64,000 bases of DNA, taken from assembly GCA_038501195.1 (NCBI GenBank), contig JBBPUQ010000006.1, positions 2,542,001-2,606,000 of the forward strand, written 5' to 3'. Within the stretch, counting starts at the first letter, position 1. Each line of letters begins with the position of its first letter. A program made the position numbers and the translations under genes. This document shows positions 11,924 through 24,072 of this stretch, piece after piece. Source of the DNA: Nemania diffusa (lineage: Eukaryota; Ascomycota; Sordariomycetes; Xylariales; Xylariaceae). The notes under the pieces were generated by a model. That model saw only the letters and a list, made by a program, of their open reading frames with translations, did no database searches and had not been told where the DNA came from.

Positions 11924-12995
11924 TCATGTGAGATCTGTATTCATAGAGGAATCTAATCCCACGTAGTCAGCCCCTCTCTCTCCCGTATCTCTTTCCTTCT
12001 GGCCCAGCCCCTGAAGTTCGGCCTTCCGCCGCAGCCCCTCGGCCCTCTTCCTCTCACGCCTAGCCTGGGCGTCTTCCCATTCTGTACCGTCTTTTTTCTT
12101 AGAAGGTTGGCTCGCGTCTAAGACTGCGGCGCGGAATCGCTCAATTCTCTTTCTATTCTCCTCGAACCTCTCGTTGGCAATACGCACGAGACTGTGCAGA
12201 TAGTCATCAGAGACCGTGCACTTCGTAACCCCATCTTCTTGGATGCCGACCAACGACTCAAACGAAAGTCCCATCGACCGGATGGCGACGATGGGTGTTA
12301 CAGCTTCGGCCGTTGTTGACGTGACATTTACGGCGCCGCTTTCCCGAAAACCAGCCTGCAAGCCGGAGCGGAGCAAGAGTTGAGCGTGGTCTAGTGACGC
12401 GGTGAGGACGTGTAAGATCTAGGAGACTTCTAAGTAAATATGATGCCCCCATGTATTACGGCCTCGTGCAGAGCTAGCAACTCGGACGTGAGGGGAACGA
12501 AAGGCGACTTACCATCGGCTCAAACTTGAAATGAACGAGTCTTGTGTCCTTAAGAGTTTCCTTGGCCGGATCTCCTCGATCCCTCTCGTGCTCTAGAGAC
12601 TCCCGCAGTCCTAAGAGGCCCTTCACGTCTTCGTTGGCACTGTTTACGACTGGATCATGCGAGACAAACAGCCAAGTACCACCGCCCCCCTTCCCACCAA
12701 CAGCAGCAAGCGTAGCCGGCCTAGCAGCATCGTCCCCCTCCGCCTCCAGCTTCTCGCCATCACCCGCCTTCCTGCCTTCGACGAAAACACTCACACGCCC
12801 CGCGCAGCTGCTCGTCGTCACGAAGCCGTCCAGGGCATTGATCTCCCCGATCAGGTCGCGAATCCCCACGTCGACCGACCCCTTGGGAGACGCATCGCTG
12901 TACTCGGCATCCGGGACGGCTAGCAGCTCAAGGATGCGCTCCTTCTTGCGCTCGAAGTTCGGAGGAGGGGCCGGGAGCGTCGATGGTCCTCTCAT
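11924..12995 (-). CDS. TYW3: tRNA wybutosine-synthesizing protein 3
   Basis: TYW3 is the SAM-dependent N4-methylase step that makes wybutosine at position 37 of tRNA-Phe. Two exons on the minus strand (12513-12995 and 11924-12418; intron 12419-12512, phase 0) give 325 residues. The family signature Asp-Gly-Phe-Val-Thr-Thr-Ser-Ser-Cys-Ala-Gly-Arg is near residue 56, followed by a Gly-rich segment and a WLFVSHD-like strand. Just after the splice junction the second exon carries the conserved Ile-Leu-His, then the VAIRSMGLSFESLVG segment. The C-terminus is a highly charged Lys/Arg/Glu helix of about 90 residues, which is longer than the core requires. Neighbours are Mic19 (convergent) and eIF1 (same strand, about 0.9 kb upstream). 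Confidence 0.88.
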
Positions 12996-13921
12996 CCCGT
13001 CGTTTCAAGTCCGAGTTAGAAAAAGCTAGGGCGAGAGGCTCTTAAATCCTTTTTTTCTCTTTTTTTAAATCCGGCTGTTGAACTATATCAGGATTTCGGT
13101 ACTAGAAAAACACGGCCAATCACAGTGGGGGGCATGACTGAATACCTGGGCACAAAAGGGAGAGTTTCTCTTAAGGCTGGCTAGGGCGCCAAGACCATTG
13201 TAAGGTAACTATTTGGTATCAGAACTGCAGTAATGTAATAGTTAGAATTTGGGAAATATATGCGAGAGCTTAGATAGTTAAGTGTGACAGATGCTTGATC
13301 AGCTATTGGAAGTTTCGCTGTCTCCACATCACATGGTAGACGAGTTATCAAATTCTACAGCTAGTCCTATCGCTCTACCCACGGTCATTTACTTTCAAAA
13401 GCTTCGCAGTTATTGGCTTCCAAGGAGCATTGATTTATCCAGCCATAGCAAGATCGAGGTCCTTGAGAAAATTATGACTGATGTAATTAGCCCTAAGGAA
13501 GAGGGTACGCAATCATATGAGTATGGCAAAGAGTTCACTACAAATTTCTGGTAAAATCTCCGATTATCGAGTTGCTAATCATGCTTGCAGCATCTGTAAC
13601 GAAAGGCTAGCTTCTAGAGCTGACCGTCTCTCTCGTCCTACAGCACCAAGCCGACCGAATCCCACGCGGGACCATACTCTCTGTCGTCGATACTCCTCCT
13701 ACATTCAAGCAAAATCCTCTCGTAACTTAATAAAAGGGTATCATGTCCGGACCAATCCGTATAACGCCTCGACCGAAGGAAGCCTGCCCACTAGGATGGA
13801 CAGCTTGCGGTGTTGTTCAGTCACCCTTGACACCGCAGATATTGAGCCAGTCCATTCTGTGACACAGTCCGTGTATGATCGGAAGGACCGGTATAACGGA
13901 GGTCGCTCAGACATGACCAGC
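12996..13921. other. Intergenic between TYW3 and eIF1
   Basis: This stretch holds the TYW3 promoter and the eIF1 3' untranslated region. An 87-codon frame at 13291-13554 on the plus strand has no recognisable family. It could be a decayed fragment, but I do not call it a gene. Confidence 0.45.
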
Positions 13922-14685
13922 TTAGAAACCGTGGACCTTAATGGTCTTGGGATCGAGCTCTAGGCCCTCTACTTTATCGACGAGGAACTGCTGCACATCG
14001 TTACGCTGATCACCCTGGAGCTGGATCACCTCGCCCATTTCAGAGTCGTTAACGATAGTGCCATTGCAGGCTATAAGTGAGGAGCGAGTTAGCTATGTTG
14101 ACTCTCCACGATAACGCTTGCGAGGGGGAGTGCAGGGGCAACGTACCGAACTTCTTCTTGATGACCTTAAGAATCTTCTTGCGATCGAATTTCTTTGGCA
14201 AACCCTGAACGGTGGTCAGGGTTTTGCGTCCATTTCGCTCTGTTGAGAGAGAAGGAATGTCAGCATGGTGGTCAAGTGCGTAACACATGTGGGGGGCAGT
14301 GGTGTGGAACTAGGGACTAGGTGTGGAATCCCGACAAACGACGCGCGAACATGCGTCCGTATGGGTCCCATGTGATTCAACCGCCAGTGCATGAAGAGTA
14401 GGTGAGCAGCATGTAGAACGTACGTTGGATACGAATATGAATGTAATTCTGCGATTGCTTGGATTCGCCAGGCGTTTCGTCGGCTTCGGCGAAGGGGTCT
14501 GTAGAGAGATGCAGGTTAGTGTATCGTCTTGGTATAATGGCAATAGAGGGGTAACAAGACGGCCGTCGCGTGCGCTCTCAAGAAAGGCTTTCCCAAGGTG
14601 GCAACGGTCGAAACGGCGCAATCCGGGGGTGTGCTCAATGGCAACGAGAAGACATACCGTAGGACTTGAGATTTTCGATGGACAT
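13922..14685 (-). CDS. SUI1: Translation initiation factor eIF1 (SUI1)
   Basis: eIF1 binds the 40S subunit near the P site and enforces start-codon selection. Four minus-strand exons (14658-14685, 14424-14498, 14147-14239, 13922-14070) splice to 114 residues, the usual fungal length. The N-terminus Met-Ser-Ile-Glu-Asn-Leu-Lys is followed by the acidic Asp-Pro-Phe-Ala-Glu segment. The SUI1 core has IHIRIQQRNGRKTLTTVQG, then the basic KKFDRKKILKVIKKKF helix. It continues with CNGTIV, EMGEVIQLQGDQR and the terminal Lys-Val-His-Gly-Phe. Every intron has clean GT-AG borders. The first exon is only 28 nt. This is the most confident model in the window. Confidence 0.97.
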
Positions 14686-15421
14686 AAACTCGAGTGTTCC
14701 GGGTGACCTTGGGGAAAGGGTTTCTGGGTGGAGGGGGTGGAGGAGAAGCGACCGACGATTGTCTCGCTAAACTACTGATAGAAGTTGATAGGTGGTATCT
14801 GTGCGAAAGTAGAAGATGAGAAGACGATGGCAGGTGTTGTGTGCAGAAACTGATGTAGTGCGCAGTAAATGATGGTGTGATCCTTGTTGAGATATGTTGT
14901 TATAGATGGGAGGAGGCGGAGTGTGACTGGGAGACGGCCTTTTGTAGGAAGTGAGAATGCGAGAGACCGAGACAGCCAACAAGTACCTACCTTGAACTCA
15001 AGTAGCCACCGCAATGGGAAAGTGGGTGTGCATGTGGCACAGTACGGGATTATAGTACACAGTATGTACTCGCGCGTACTAGCACGAAAATGGGAAAGGT
15101 GTGGCTTGGCACATGCCCCACCTCGAGCCACCTTAAATGGAGGGGCAATATTTTGTACAGGACCTTATGCAGGAGGGGCAACAATGCACAGTGAAAAGGA
15201 AAATAGTCAAAAAAGTGAAAGAACTGGGGGCCGGCCTACCTCCCGCCTCCAGGGTAGGGTGAGAAGATAGAGCGCAAGGAGGGGGGAAGGTACGAATTCA
15301 TGGTGGGGGTGGATCCGATGTACCTGGGCAGCAGCAAGGTACCTACTAGTTAATAAGTTACACACCTGTACTAATTGAATATTGTGACTCAACAAGACTC
15401 TTCACTCTAGCAACCGCCAAA
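14686..15421. other. Divergent promoter region between eIF1 and PheRS beta
   Basis: The two genes are transcribed away from each other and share this 736-bp region. It is rich in GT/AG words, with a purine-rich stretch near 15190-15300. I saw no gene and no clear TATA box. Confidence 0.5.
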
Positions 15422-17443
15422 ATGCCCACCATAGGTGTAGATAAAGAGGATTTCTTCGTGGCGCTAGGCCAGCGGTAAGACAAGTCCAGCTATTTCTCTA
15501 CTATGTAATCAACTCGGCTCATTGGCCCTGTAGGTTCACGGCCGACGAGTTTCAGGCCCTCTGCTTCGACTATGGCATAGAGCTCGACGAGGACACGGAG
15601 GATGACCCGTCACGGCCTCCCCAGGAGAAGCCCCAGCTGAAGATCGAGGTGCCCGCCAACCGAAGTGACCTACTATGCTTCGAAGGCATCGCCCGTAGCT
15701 TGAACATCTTCCGCGGCAAAGAGCCTGCGCCAACGTACAGAGTACTCGATATACCCGAAGATCAGATGCAGTATATCGCTGTGGCCAAGGAGACAGCTGA
15801 CGTGCGACCCTTCATTGCGGGCGCTATCCTTCGCGGCGTTCGGTTCACCCAAGCTTCATACGACTCATTCATCAGTCTCCAGGACAAGCTCCACCAGAAC
15901 CTGGCGCGCCAGAGAACCCTGGTTGCGATTGGAACCCATGATCTCGACACCATACAAGGGCCTTTCTCATACGAAGCCCGCGCTCCTGAGAATATCCGAT
16001 TTAAGCCCCTAAACCAGGAGAAAGAGATGGATGGTAACGAAATGATGACACACTTGGAAAGCGGCAAGTTCTCTCTTAGACTACGTCTGCTCTGAGCTCG
16101 GTACACTTACTAGTTAGAGCAGATAAGCACCTTGGTCGATACCTGCATATAATCCGCGATGCGCCTCGGTACCCAGTCATCTACGACTCGAAGGGGGTTG
16201 TTTGCTCCCTGCCCCCTATCATCAATGGTGATCACTCCAAGATCACACTGACCACGACGAACATCTTCATCGAGCTCACAGCTACCGATCGAACAAAACT
16301 GGAAGTCATCTGTAACTCCATGGTCACAATGTTCTCACAATATTCTTCTGAACCCTTCACGGTGGAGCCTATGCTGATCAAGGAGGCCGACGGGACGAGA
16401 AGAGTCACACCCAATCTCACACCACTCAGGATGGAAGTAGATGTAGACTATATAAATGGATGCTGTGGGTTAGATCTTTCTCCGGCTTCTATTTGCCAAC
16501 TTTTAGAGAGGATGGCATATACGTCTCGCCCCTTAGGATCCAACATCGAAGTTTTCATTCCCCCAACACGGCCAGATGTGTTACACCCTTGCGACGTGGT
16601 AAGATTAGGGGTTTTAGCCTAACCTAAGGAACTCAGCGCTAACTATAGCTATAGATGGAAGATGTTGCCGTAGCTTATGGCTTTAACAAACTACCGCGGT
16701 CGTTGACAAACAAGTCGGTCACCGTCGGCAAACCTCTGCCGATAAATAAACTCGGCGACATCGTACGTCTAGAATGTGCTATGGCTGGCTGGCTCGAGGT
16801 CATGCCGCTCATTCTCTGTTCACATGACGAGAATTTTGCCTGGTTGAATAGGCATGACGATGGAACAACTGCTATCAAGCTTGCAAACCCTAAAACTGTT
16901 GAGTATCAGGTCGTACGTACATCGCTTCTACCCGGCCTACTCAAAACCATCCGTGACAACAAGTATGTGCGGCTTCCCTTGAAAATATTCGAGACTTCAG
17001 ATATTGCGCTGAAGGACAGCTCTCTCGAACGTCGTGTAAGTGGCATCGGTAGCTTATAGTAGGGTGTTTATACACTAACGAAAGCCATTAGGCTAGAAAT
17101 GAGAGGCGCTGGGCCGCAGCTTATTGTGGAAAAACCAGCAGCTTCGAGACGGTCCAGGGGCTTCTAGATAGAATTTTCCTTATGCTTCGCGTTAAAGATT
17201 ATTTCATCCAGGAGACCTCAGACCCAACCTTCTTTCCAGGACGCGCGGCGGGCGTGTATCTTGGAAAGGCAGGCGAGGAAAGCCGACGTATTGGAGAGAT
17301 TGGTGTTCTACACCCTGAAGTACTTGAAAAGTTTGAGATTAGGTTAGTTACTACTAGACCGTACTTTATGAACGAAAAGCTGACTCAATAACTGCAGGTA
17401 CCCTGTGAGCGCTCTTGAGCTTAACCTAGAGGTTTTCTTATAG
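15422..17443 (+). CDS. FRS1: Cytosolic phenylalanyl-tRNA synthetase, beta subunit
   Basis: This subunit pairs with the catalytic alpha subunit in the (alpha-beta)2 enzyme that charges tRNA-Phe. Six exons (15422-15474, 15534-16063, 16123-16598, 16655-17035, 17092-17342, 17398-17443) give 578 residues, normal for the eukaryotic beta chain. Recognisable segments include KIEVPANRSDLLCFEGIAR near residue 60, YPVIYDS followed by LPPIINGDHSKI in the B3/B4 region, and RRVTPNLTPL. The B5 domain follows, then EDVAVAYGFNKLP, then ARNERRWAAAYCGK. The last exon ends with the conserved Pro-Val-Ser-Ala-Leu-Glu-Leu-Asn-Leu-Glu-Val. Intron 2 (16064-16122) has a GC donor (GCAAGT); no GT donor there keeps the frame. 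Confidence 0.95.
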
Positions 17444-18212
17444 TCCAGGGCAGCAGCCATTTGAAGCAGTTATCTAAGTTGTCTGGGACTCGATTGCTAT
17501 TCAACAGCTATCAGGTAGGGCAAGCGGGCAGGTAGATGAAGTGCAGGCAATAGATGTCATTCTCTACCAAACCTTTGACTGCGTACCTAACTAGCTGCTG
17601 TCATTGTTTGACGACAAGATAGCGAGATTTCTATAAACTAAGAAACTTAATAGACCTTAAGTGAACACCTCACTGCTAATTTTTTTAGATCATAGAGCAA
17701 CTTAAGCTATAAGCCGTTAAGTTTTCAAGCGATCTAGGTTGGTAAACGCTATTTTAAAAGAAGACGAGGCTAGAGTAATGTTAGAGGGTTGCCGTTACTG
17801 CAACAGCGGCAGGTATACATACAGTGGTAGATAGGTAGTTTACGAGAGAAAAGGCCGGCCGAGTTCTAATTTTAAAATAGCAGTCGCAGTTGCAAACATT
17901 GTAACTATTTTAGGTTAACAGTAAAATATAGCTGTAATCTTTGGGTAAGATTAAGTAAGGCTTTATAGGTATCTAATATACTCTTACCTCGTCGAAGTTT
18001 AAATTTCAGGGTATCTAAAAATGGGGACTCTATGATAGATGCCGTGAATGGTGTGTGGTGGGGATGGAAAGTTTAGTAGGTAGTGTACCTACTTAAGTAT
18101 AGGCAGGTTGGATAGTGGGTCGCCTGTCTGCTGTATAATCAATTTCCTGTACAGCTCTATTTAGCATATGCGAACCGATGCATCACACTATTGCGGATGA
18201 GCGCCAGGCAAA
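17444..18212. other. Intergenic between PheRS beta and TRM44
   Basis: AT-rich tandem-gene spacer of about 770 bp. No frame of interest, no tRNA and no clear repeat was seen. The TRM44 start at 18213 lies about 45 nt after an AT-rich segment. Confidence 0.5.
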
Positions 18213-19712
18213 ATGGGCTCTGAGCCGGAGCCGTTCCCAGAAGGCTCCCCGAGTCTCATCAGAGATGTGTCGGGGGCCATATGGACACCACTCTTCCGAA
18301 AGAAATGTACATTCGGCCCAGGAGACTTCTTCAAGGTCATGAATAATCTCATTCGCAACCCGAATATCAATTCCTCTTGGCTCTTCCGTGCAGATATTTT
18401 AATCGAGCAAGATTCTGCTCAAGCTCTTAGCCAGGATATCGACACCGATGCCACAAGCCCCAAGCCCATCGTTGTCCAATTCGTGGGCTTTCATCTAGAC
18501 AAACTGCTTGTTCGAAGGCTGATACCTAGAAATCCTCAGAAAGATTCGCATTTAGATCAGACATGTTTGATCTACCATAGTTCCGGGACAGGTGAGACGG
18601 CGTCTTCTTCTTCTTCGATGGTTGTCTATAAACCTCACGTCGACTCCCACTTGGATGTACCATTCTACCACCCCAAGGTGAAGGCGCTCGCGTTCCTCCA
18701 CGAATGGGATTCAAAGACTAGCGAGGGAACTGTTTCGATTCACTACCACTTCTTTGACGACTGCGATTCGTCCTCAAAGATGATTAGGACTAGTCTTCAC
18801 TTGCTATCAACGTTGCACAAGCATGGCGAGGGGGCTAAAAAAGGATATGTGAAGCGAGTTCAACATGATACTATTATTCCTCAAGCCACTATTCAGTCAA
18901 CTTATATCAGGCTTAAGAACAAGTATGCACGAAAACTCATCGAAGAATGGGTCGAGGTCACAGATCCGACAAAACACTGTTTCGAGGATTTGGGGATTGC
19001 GGCATTCCTTATTGAGCTCTGGGCTCAGATGTACCGGGATTCCCCGTTTCCGGGCTTTGTGGACATCGGATGTGGCAATGGGCTGCTGGTTCATATTTTG
19101 CGCCAAGAGGGCTATTCGGGATGGGGCTTCGACGCCCGGAGCCGCAAGTCTTGGGATAAGTTCGCCGACAGAATCGACCCAGCTTCCGAAGAAAACACAG
19201 ATCTCAGCCTCCGTCAACTAGTTCTTCTACCAGAGATTCTACAGGATAGTCCACAGCAGGCCACGCATGATGGCGAGCTTTCTCGGTTGGCTCATGACGG
19301 CATGTTCCCACGCGGTACTTTCATTATCTCAAATCATGCTGACGAGCTGACACCTTGGACACCCATCCTTGCGACTATATCCGATTGTCCATTTATTATG
19401 ATACCATGCTGCAGCCACGACCTGTCTGGCGCCAGATTTAGGGCGGCCGCACCGAAGGAAAAGGGCAAGTCTCCGTCGGCATACTCGTCGCTTGTGGAAT
19501 GGGTGAAGCAAATCACCCACGACTGCGGCTGGGACGCTGAGACAGAAATGTTAAGAATACCGAGCACACGGAATACTGGAATAATAGGAAGAAGGCGTCT
19601 AGAGAACCCAGTTTCTCCTGATATCCCAGCTATTTTGAGAAAATATGGTGGCACGAGTGGATATATAGACAATGCTATGAAGCTTATAAAGGTTGCCCCA
19701 AGAGGCCATTAA
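18213..19712 (+). CDS. TRM44: tRNA (uracil-2'-O-)-methyltransferase Trm44
   Basis: Trm44 is the SAM-dependent enzyme that 2'-O-methylates U44 in the variable region of tRNA-Ser. It is a single exon of 499 residues. The N-terminal part has the family's LFRADILIEQD and VQFVGFHLDKLLVRRLIPRN segments. It is followed by YHFFD and then TYIRLKNKYARKLIEEWVE at about residue 230. The SAM-binding motif I reads Phe-Val-Asp-Ile-Gly-Cys-Gly-Asn-Gly (~281-289). It is followed by Gly-Phe-Asp-Ala-Arg as motif II, and later by SNHADELTPWTPILA and the CCSHDLSGARF segment. The ATG at 18213 has a good context (AAAATGG). It lies downstream of PheRS beta on the same strand. Confidence 0.9.
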   Translation: MGSEPEPFPEGSPSLIRDVSGAIWTPLFRKKCTFGPGDFFKVMNNLIRNPNINSSWLFRADILIEQDSAQALSQDIDTDATSPKPIVVQFVGFHLDKLLVRRLIPRNPQKDSHLDQTCLIYHSSGTGETASSSSSMVVYKPHVDSHLDVPFYHPKVKALAFLHEWDSKTSEGTVSIHYHFFDDCDSSSKMIRTSLHLLSTLHKHGEGAKKGYVKRVQHDTIIPQATIQSTYIRLKNKYARKLIEEWVEVTDPTKHCFEDLGIAAFLIELWAQMYRDSPFPGFVDIGCGNGLLVHILRQEGYSGWGFDARSRKSWDKFADRIDPASEENTDLSLRQLVLLPEILQDSPQQATHDGELSRLAHDGMFPRGTFIISNHADELTPWTPILATISDCPFIMIPCCSHDLSGARFRAAAPKEKGKSPSAYSSLVEWVKQITHDCGWDAETEMLRIPSTRNTGIIGRRRLENPVSPDIPAILRKYGGTSGYIDNAMKLIKVAPRGH

Positions 19713-20158
19713 TACGGATTACAGGATGCAGATTCAATACCTATTTAAATATGAAACTCATAAGTAGAGATTCTATTAGATAAGGAACGAGAGGTGCTGG
19801 GGGATCAAGATACACTCAACAAATATATATGCATAGCTGAATATATAATTGCATATAGTTTATATAATAATATCTCTATAAGCCCCACGGGGCAGGTGAT
19901 TAGTGTATCTAAGTAAGGGTATACATTTATATAATGGAGGCTAGTTCACGTGACTGACCCACTACCCGACTTGCAACGTCGCTGCTTTGAGAGGCCGCTA
20001 TCTAGACTAGCGCAAGGAGCATGGGGATTATGTGGTAGGTAGCCTGTCCTGACCTCTAAATACCGACCGACTTATTACCTAAATGCGAAAAACACCAACT
20101 TGAGACACACGACATCTTCGACTTTCTCAGGCCATAGGAGAGCCGTCTCGCCGCTATC
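19713..20158. other. Intergenic between TRM44 and SEC21
   Basis: The first half is very AT-rich (TATATA words at 19820-19880). The second half holds the SEC21 promoter with a TCACGTGA site. No gene seen. Confidence 0.5.
19946..19953. promoter_or_regulatory. TCACGTGA E-box upstream of SEC21
   Basis: This palindromic 8-mer matches the preferred site of fungal bHLH factors of the Cbf1/Pho4 type. It lies 206 bp before the SEC21 start codon. Function is inferred from position; one such site can occur by chance. Confidence 0.35.
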
Positions 20159-23100
20159 ATGAGTTACGGCAAGAAAGATGAAGATGCCGACCTCGGCCTA
20201 GTCAAGGTCGATCGCACTCAAGTATTCCAAGAAGGTGCATATCTCCAATTCATTACTGAAGACCCCTATCCTCCTCCTCCCTTTGAGGATAATAGCTAAT
20301 GAAGTCTGTAGCTCGATTGTTCAATAATTCGCCAATTCAGCCGCGACGATGCCGTATCCTCCTCACCAAGATAGCCCTTCTCCTCTACACGGGGGAGAAG
20401 TTCCCTACCAACGAAGCCACGACGCTCTTCTTCGGCATCTCGAAGCTATTCCAGAATAAGGATGCCAGTTTGCGGCAGATGGTTCACCTTGTGATCAAGG
20501 AGCTTGCCAATTCAGCAGAGGACATCATCATGGTTACAAGCACGATAATGAAAGACACAGGAGGCAGCACAGACGCTATTTATCGGCCAAACGCCATAAG
20601 GGCGCTCTGCCGGATCATCGATGTTGGTCTACTGGCTTGCTAAGCCCCCCTCATTTCTGGTTGACTAATAGATGTAGGCGACCACTGTCCAATCGATTGA
20701 ACGAGTTATGAAAACAGCAATTGTCGACAAGAATCCCTCCGTCTCCTCCGCCGCCCTCGTTTCTTCCTACCATCTCCTTCCGATTGCCAAGGATGTTGTT
20801 CGCCGATGGCAGTCCGAGACTCAAGAGGCTGCTGCTTCAACTAAGTCTTCGGGAGGCTTTTCCCTTGGGTTTTCGTCTTCCTCTAGCTCTCTTCCCGTAA
20901 ACAACTCTACGATGACGCAATACCATGCCATTGGTCTCCTATACCAAATGCGATCGCATGATAGAATGGCTTTGGTTAAGATGGTTCAGCAATTCGGTGC
21001 TGCTGGAGCTGTCAAAAGCCCTGCTGCTATCGTGATGCTAGTGAGGTTGGCTGCCCAGCTAGCTGAAGAGGACCAGTCGCTAAGAAAGCCCATGATGCAA
21101 TTGCTTGATGGATGGTTAAGGCACAAGAGCGAGATGGTCAACTTCGAAGCTGCGAAGGCAATCTGCGATATGAGAGACGTGACAGATGCCGAGGTCACGC
21201 AAGCAGTTCATGTACTGCAACTGTTTTTGTCTTCCCCAAGGGCGGTCACCAAGTTTGCTGCCCTGCGGATTCTGCACAATTTTGCCTCTTTCAAACCCCA
21301 AGCGGTCAACGTCTGCAACCAAGATATCGAACTGCTCATCTCAAATAGCAATCGCTCCATTGCCACATTTGCTATCACTACACTCCTCAAGACTGGCAAT
21401 GAAGCTAGCGTTGACAGGCTGATGAAGCAGATCTCCAGCTTCATGTCGGAAATCACAGATGAGTTCAAGATTACTATAGTCGAGGCCATCCGGACTCTCT
21501 GTCTTAAGTTCCCTAGCAAACAAGCCGGCATGCTCGCTTTCCTAAGTGGCATTCTTCGCGATGAAGGCGGTTATGAATTTAAGCGAGCCGTCGTCGAAAG
21601 CATGTTCGATCTCATTAAATTTGTTCCTGACTCAAAGGAGGATGCTCTTGCTCATCTCTGTGAGTTCATCGAGGACTGCGAATTCACAAAGTTAGCTGTT
21701 CGCATCCTACATCTACTCGGTCTTGAAGGCCCCAAAACCTCTCAACCAACCAAGTACATCCGTTATATTTACAACAGAGTTGTGCTTGAGAACGCTATCG
21801 TCCGAGCTGCTGCCGTTACTGCCTTAGCCAAGTTCGGTGTCGGACAGAAGGATCCTGATGTGAAGCGAAGTGTCGATGTTCTCCTCACGAGGTGTCTAGA
21901 TGATGTTGATGATGAAGTCCGCGACCGCGCGGCACTCAATCTCAGGTTGATGCACGAGGAAGATGAATTAAGTGAACGTTTTATCAAGAATGGTAGGCAT
22001 TGCCAAATCGAAACTAACTCTCCTTTCGTACTAACTCGACAATTAGAGAACATGTTTTCATTGCCGTATTTTGAACACCAGCTTGTCACATATGTGACCT
22101 CAGATGACAAGTCGGCGTTTAATACCCCATTCGACATCAGCAAAATCCCCGTGGTTACCCGGGAACAAGCAGACGCAGAAGACCGAACGAAGAAGCTTAC
22201 GGCGACCACGCCCTCGCTCAAACCTCCCAAGACTGGACCATCTAAGGCCGCACCAACTGGCGCTGAGGCGCAAGCTTCAGCTGCTGCGGCAGCCCAGAAA
22301 TACGCCCAGGAGCTCATGTCGATATCTTACATGAAGGAATTCGGTGGTCTCCTCAAGTCATCACCTATCGTTGAACTCACCGAGGCTGAAACAGAATATG
22401 TAGTAACTGTTGTCAAGCACATTTTCAAAGAGCACATTGTCCTACAGTACGAAGTCAAAAATACACTACCAGCAACTGTATTGGAAAACGTGACAGTAGT
22501 TGCCACGCCGTCAGATGAGGAGGAACTTGAGGAAGTCTTCATTATACCTGCGGAAAAGCTCGAGACGGATGAGCCTGGAAAGGTCTATGTGGCATTTAAG
22601 AAGACGGGTGGTGAAGGATCGTTGCCTACCAGCTCTTTCTCCAATGTGCTCAAGTTTACAAGCAAAGAGATCGATCCTACAACGAACGAACCCGAGGATA
22701 CTGGATATGATGATGAGTACGAAGTGGCAGAGTTTGATCTAGCCGGCAGTGACTATGTAATACCGACATTTGCAGGAAATTTCAGTCACATTTGGGAGCA
22801 GGTAGGCGCGGCAGGAGAAGAGGCCGAGGAGACATTGCAACTATCCAGCATGAAGAGCATCGCAGGTATGTATTTGTGTTTGCCTTTGAGGTGTTTTAAT
22901 GTTGAGCCAGTGAACTGACACAATGGAATTAGATGCCACAGAGCAACTCGCCAAGGCGCTTTCATTACAACCGTTAGAAGGCACGGACGTGCCCATCAGC
23001 CAGACAACGCACCAGCTCAAGTTGCTGGGCAAGACGGTCAACGGCGGCAGAGTGGTTGCGAATATCAGGATGGCGTATTCGTCGAAATCGGGGGTCACGA

Positions 23101-23165
23101 CCAAGATCACAGTACGCAGCGAGGAAGAGAACGTCGCGGCCATGATGGTAGCATCGGTTGCGTAA
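20159..23165 (+). CDS. SEC21: Coatomer subunit gamma (COPI)
   Basis: Gamma-COP is part of the adaptor-like subcomplex of the COPI coat, which recycles cargo from Golgi to ER. Four exons (20159-20234, 20312-20622, 20678-22865, 22933-23165) encode 935 residues, close to the yeast length. The N-terminal two thirds is an alpha-solenoid of HEAT-like repeats (adaptin N domain, about 20-550). It starts with LFNNSPIQPRRCRILLTKIALLLYTGE and includes YRPNAIRALCRIID. An Ala/Pro/Thr-rich linker with AAAAAQKYAQEL follows (~590-630). The gamma appendage with SYMKEFG and SPIVELTEAETEYVV comes next, then the C-terminal platform subdomain in the last exon. Borders are canonical. A TCACGTGA element lies in the promoter. 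Confidence 0.96.
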
Positions 23166-24072
23166 TAATGATGGGTTCTGAGTTGGAGGCGTTATCGTTC
23201 TGCAAAATCTGGCTAGCGAGAGTGGTTTCGATTTTCGAGGATATATGCATATTAGAAATGTCAGGTTGGTATGGGTTTTCCTCGGCCATTCATTGCCTTC
23301 CATTGTGGTGACGACGGCTCAAAGGAGTGAGATATGGTGATATAGGTACCCAATCAGTCGAGTCTCAAAGACAATCACTAGGTAATGCTAGCATGACCCC
23401 CCATCCACCCACCCATAGAGACGAAGGAGCTTCGAAACCTATCACTACCTAACTAAAGTAGTATTAAATTGACCAAATAAGCAGTAACCACAAATGTATC
23501 CATACGTTGTATAGGTATAGCTATTTGCTTTCAATTTTTGTTAGTCCTCATTCCATTGTTAGTTTGTTTTGAAAGGCTGAGTTCATACATACCTCTCACG
23601 CCTATGCGTACATACATGTATGCTATCTGCCCCCACTTTCACTAGATATTTGCCACTTAGCGAAATTTAAGTCCCTGTCAGGTGAAAGTGGTTTTGGTGT
23701 GCAACCAGCACGCGGTTCGACGCGCGCCGACCCACTTTAATGACGTTTCATTCGCAAGAAACCCTGACTTGTATGGTGCGCAACGCAGCAAACAAAAAAA
23801 AAATAAGGCCAAATAACCTAATCTACGTACTTATGCACCTATTCAACGTAGATGCGTCAATGTGCTTAATCAACAACCCATCTTCGTCATCCCTATTCCT
23901 AGCATTTAATTTACAACCTCATATCTGGAACTAAATGATAAATCAACTCTCTATACACATACGGTTCCCTTATCTAACTTGTCCCCTATACACATACCTA
24001 TCCACCTAGGTGCTTACCTAGCCCCAGCTTTCAACGAATCGCGCAGTGCTATATACAACATCGTAGCCCAAG
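23166..24072. other. Intergenic between SEC21 and the phosphotransferase gene
   Basis: This spacer of about 900 bp contains 3' and 5' untranslated DNA. It has an A-run near 23793-23801. Tracts resembling GTGAAAGTGG are seen near 23680. No gene or structured repeat was recognised. Confidence 0.45.

Noticed and set aside
13291..13554. 87-codon frame between TYW3 and eIF1, faintly like a piece of an hAT-type transposase
   Set aside because: The resemblance is by eye only, with no neighbouring domain and no terminal repeats.
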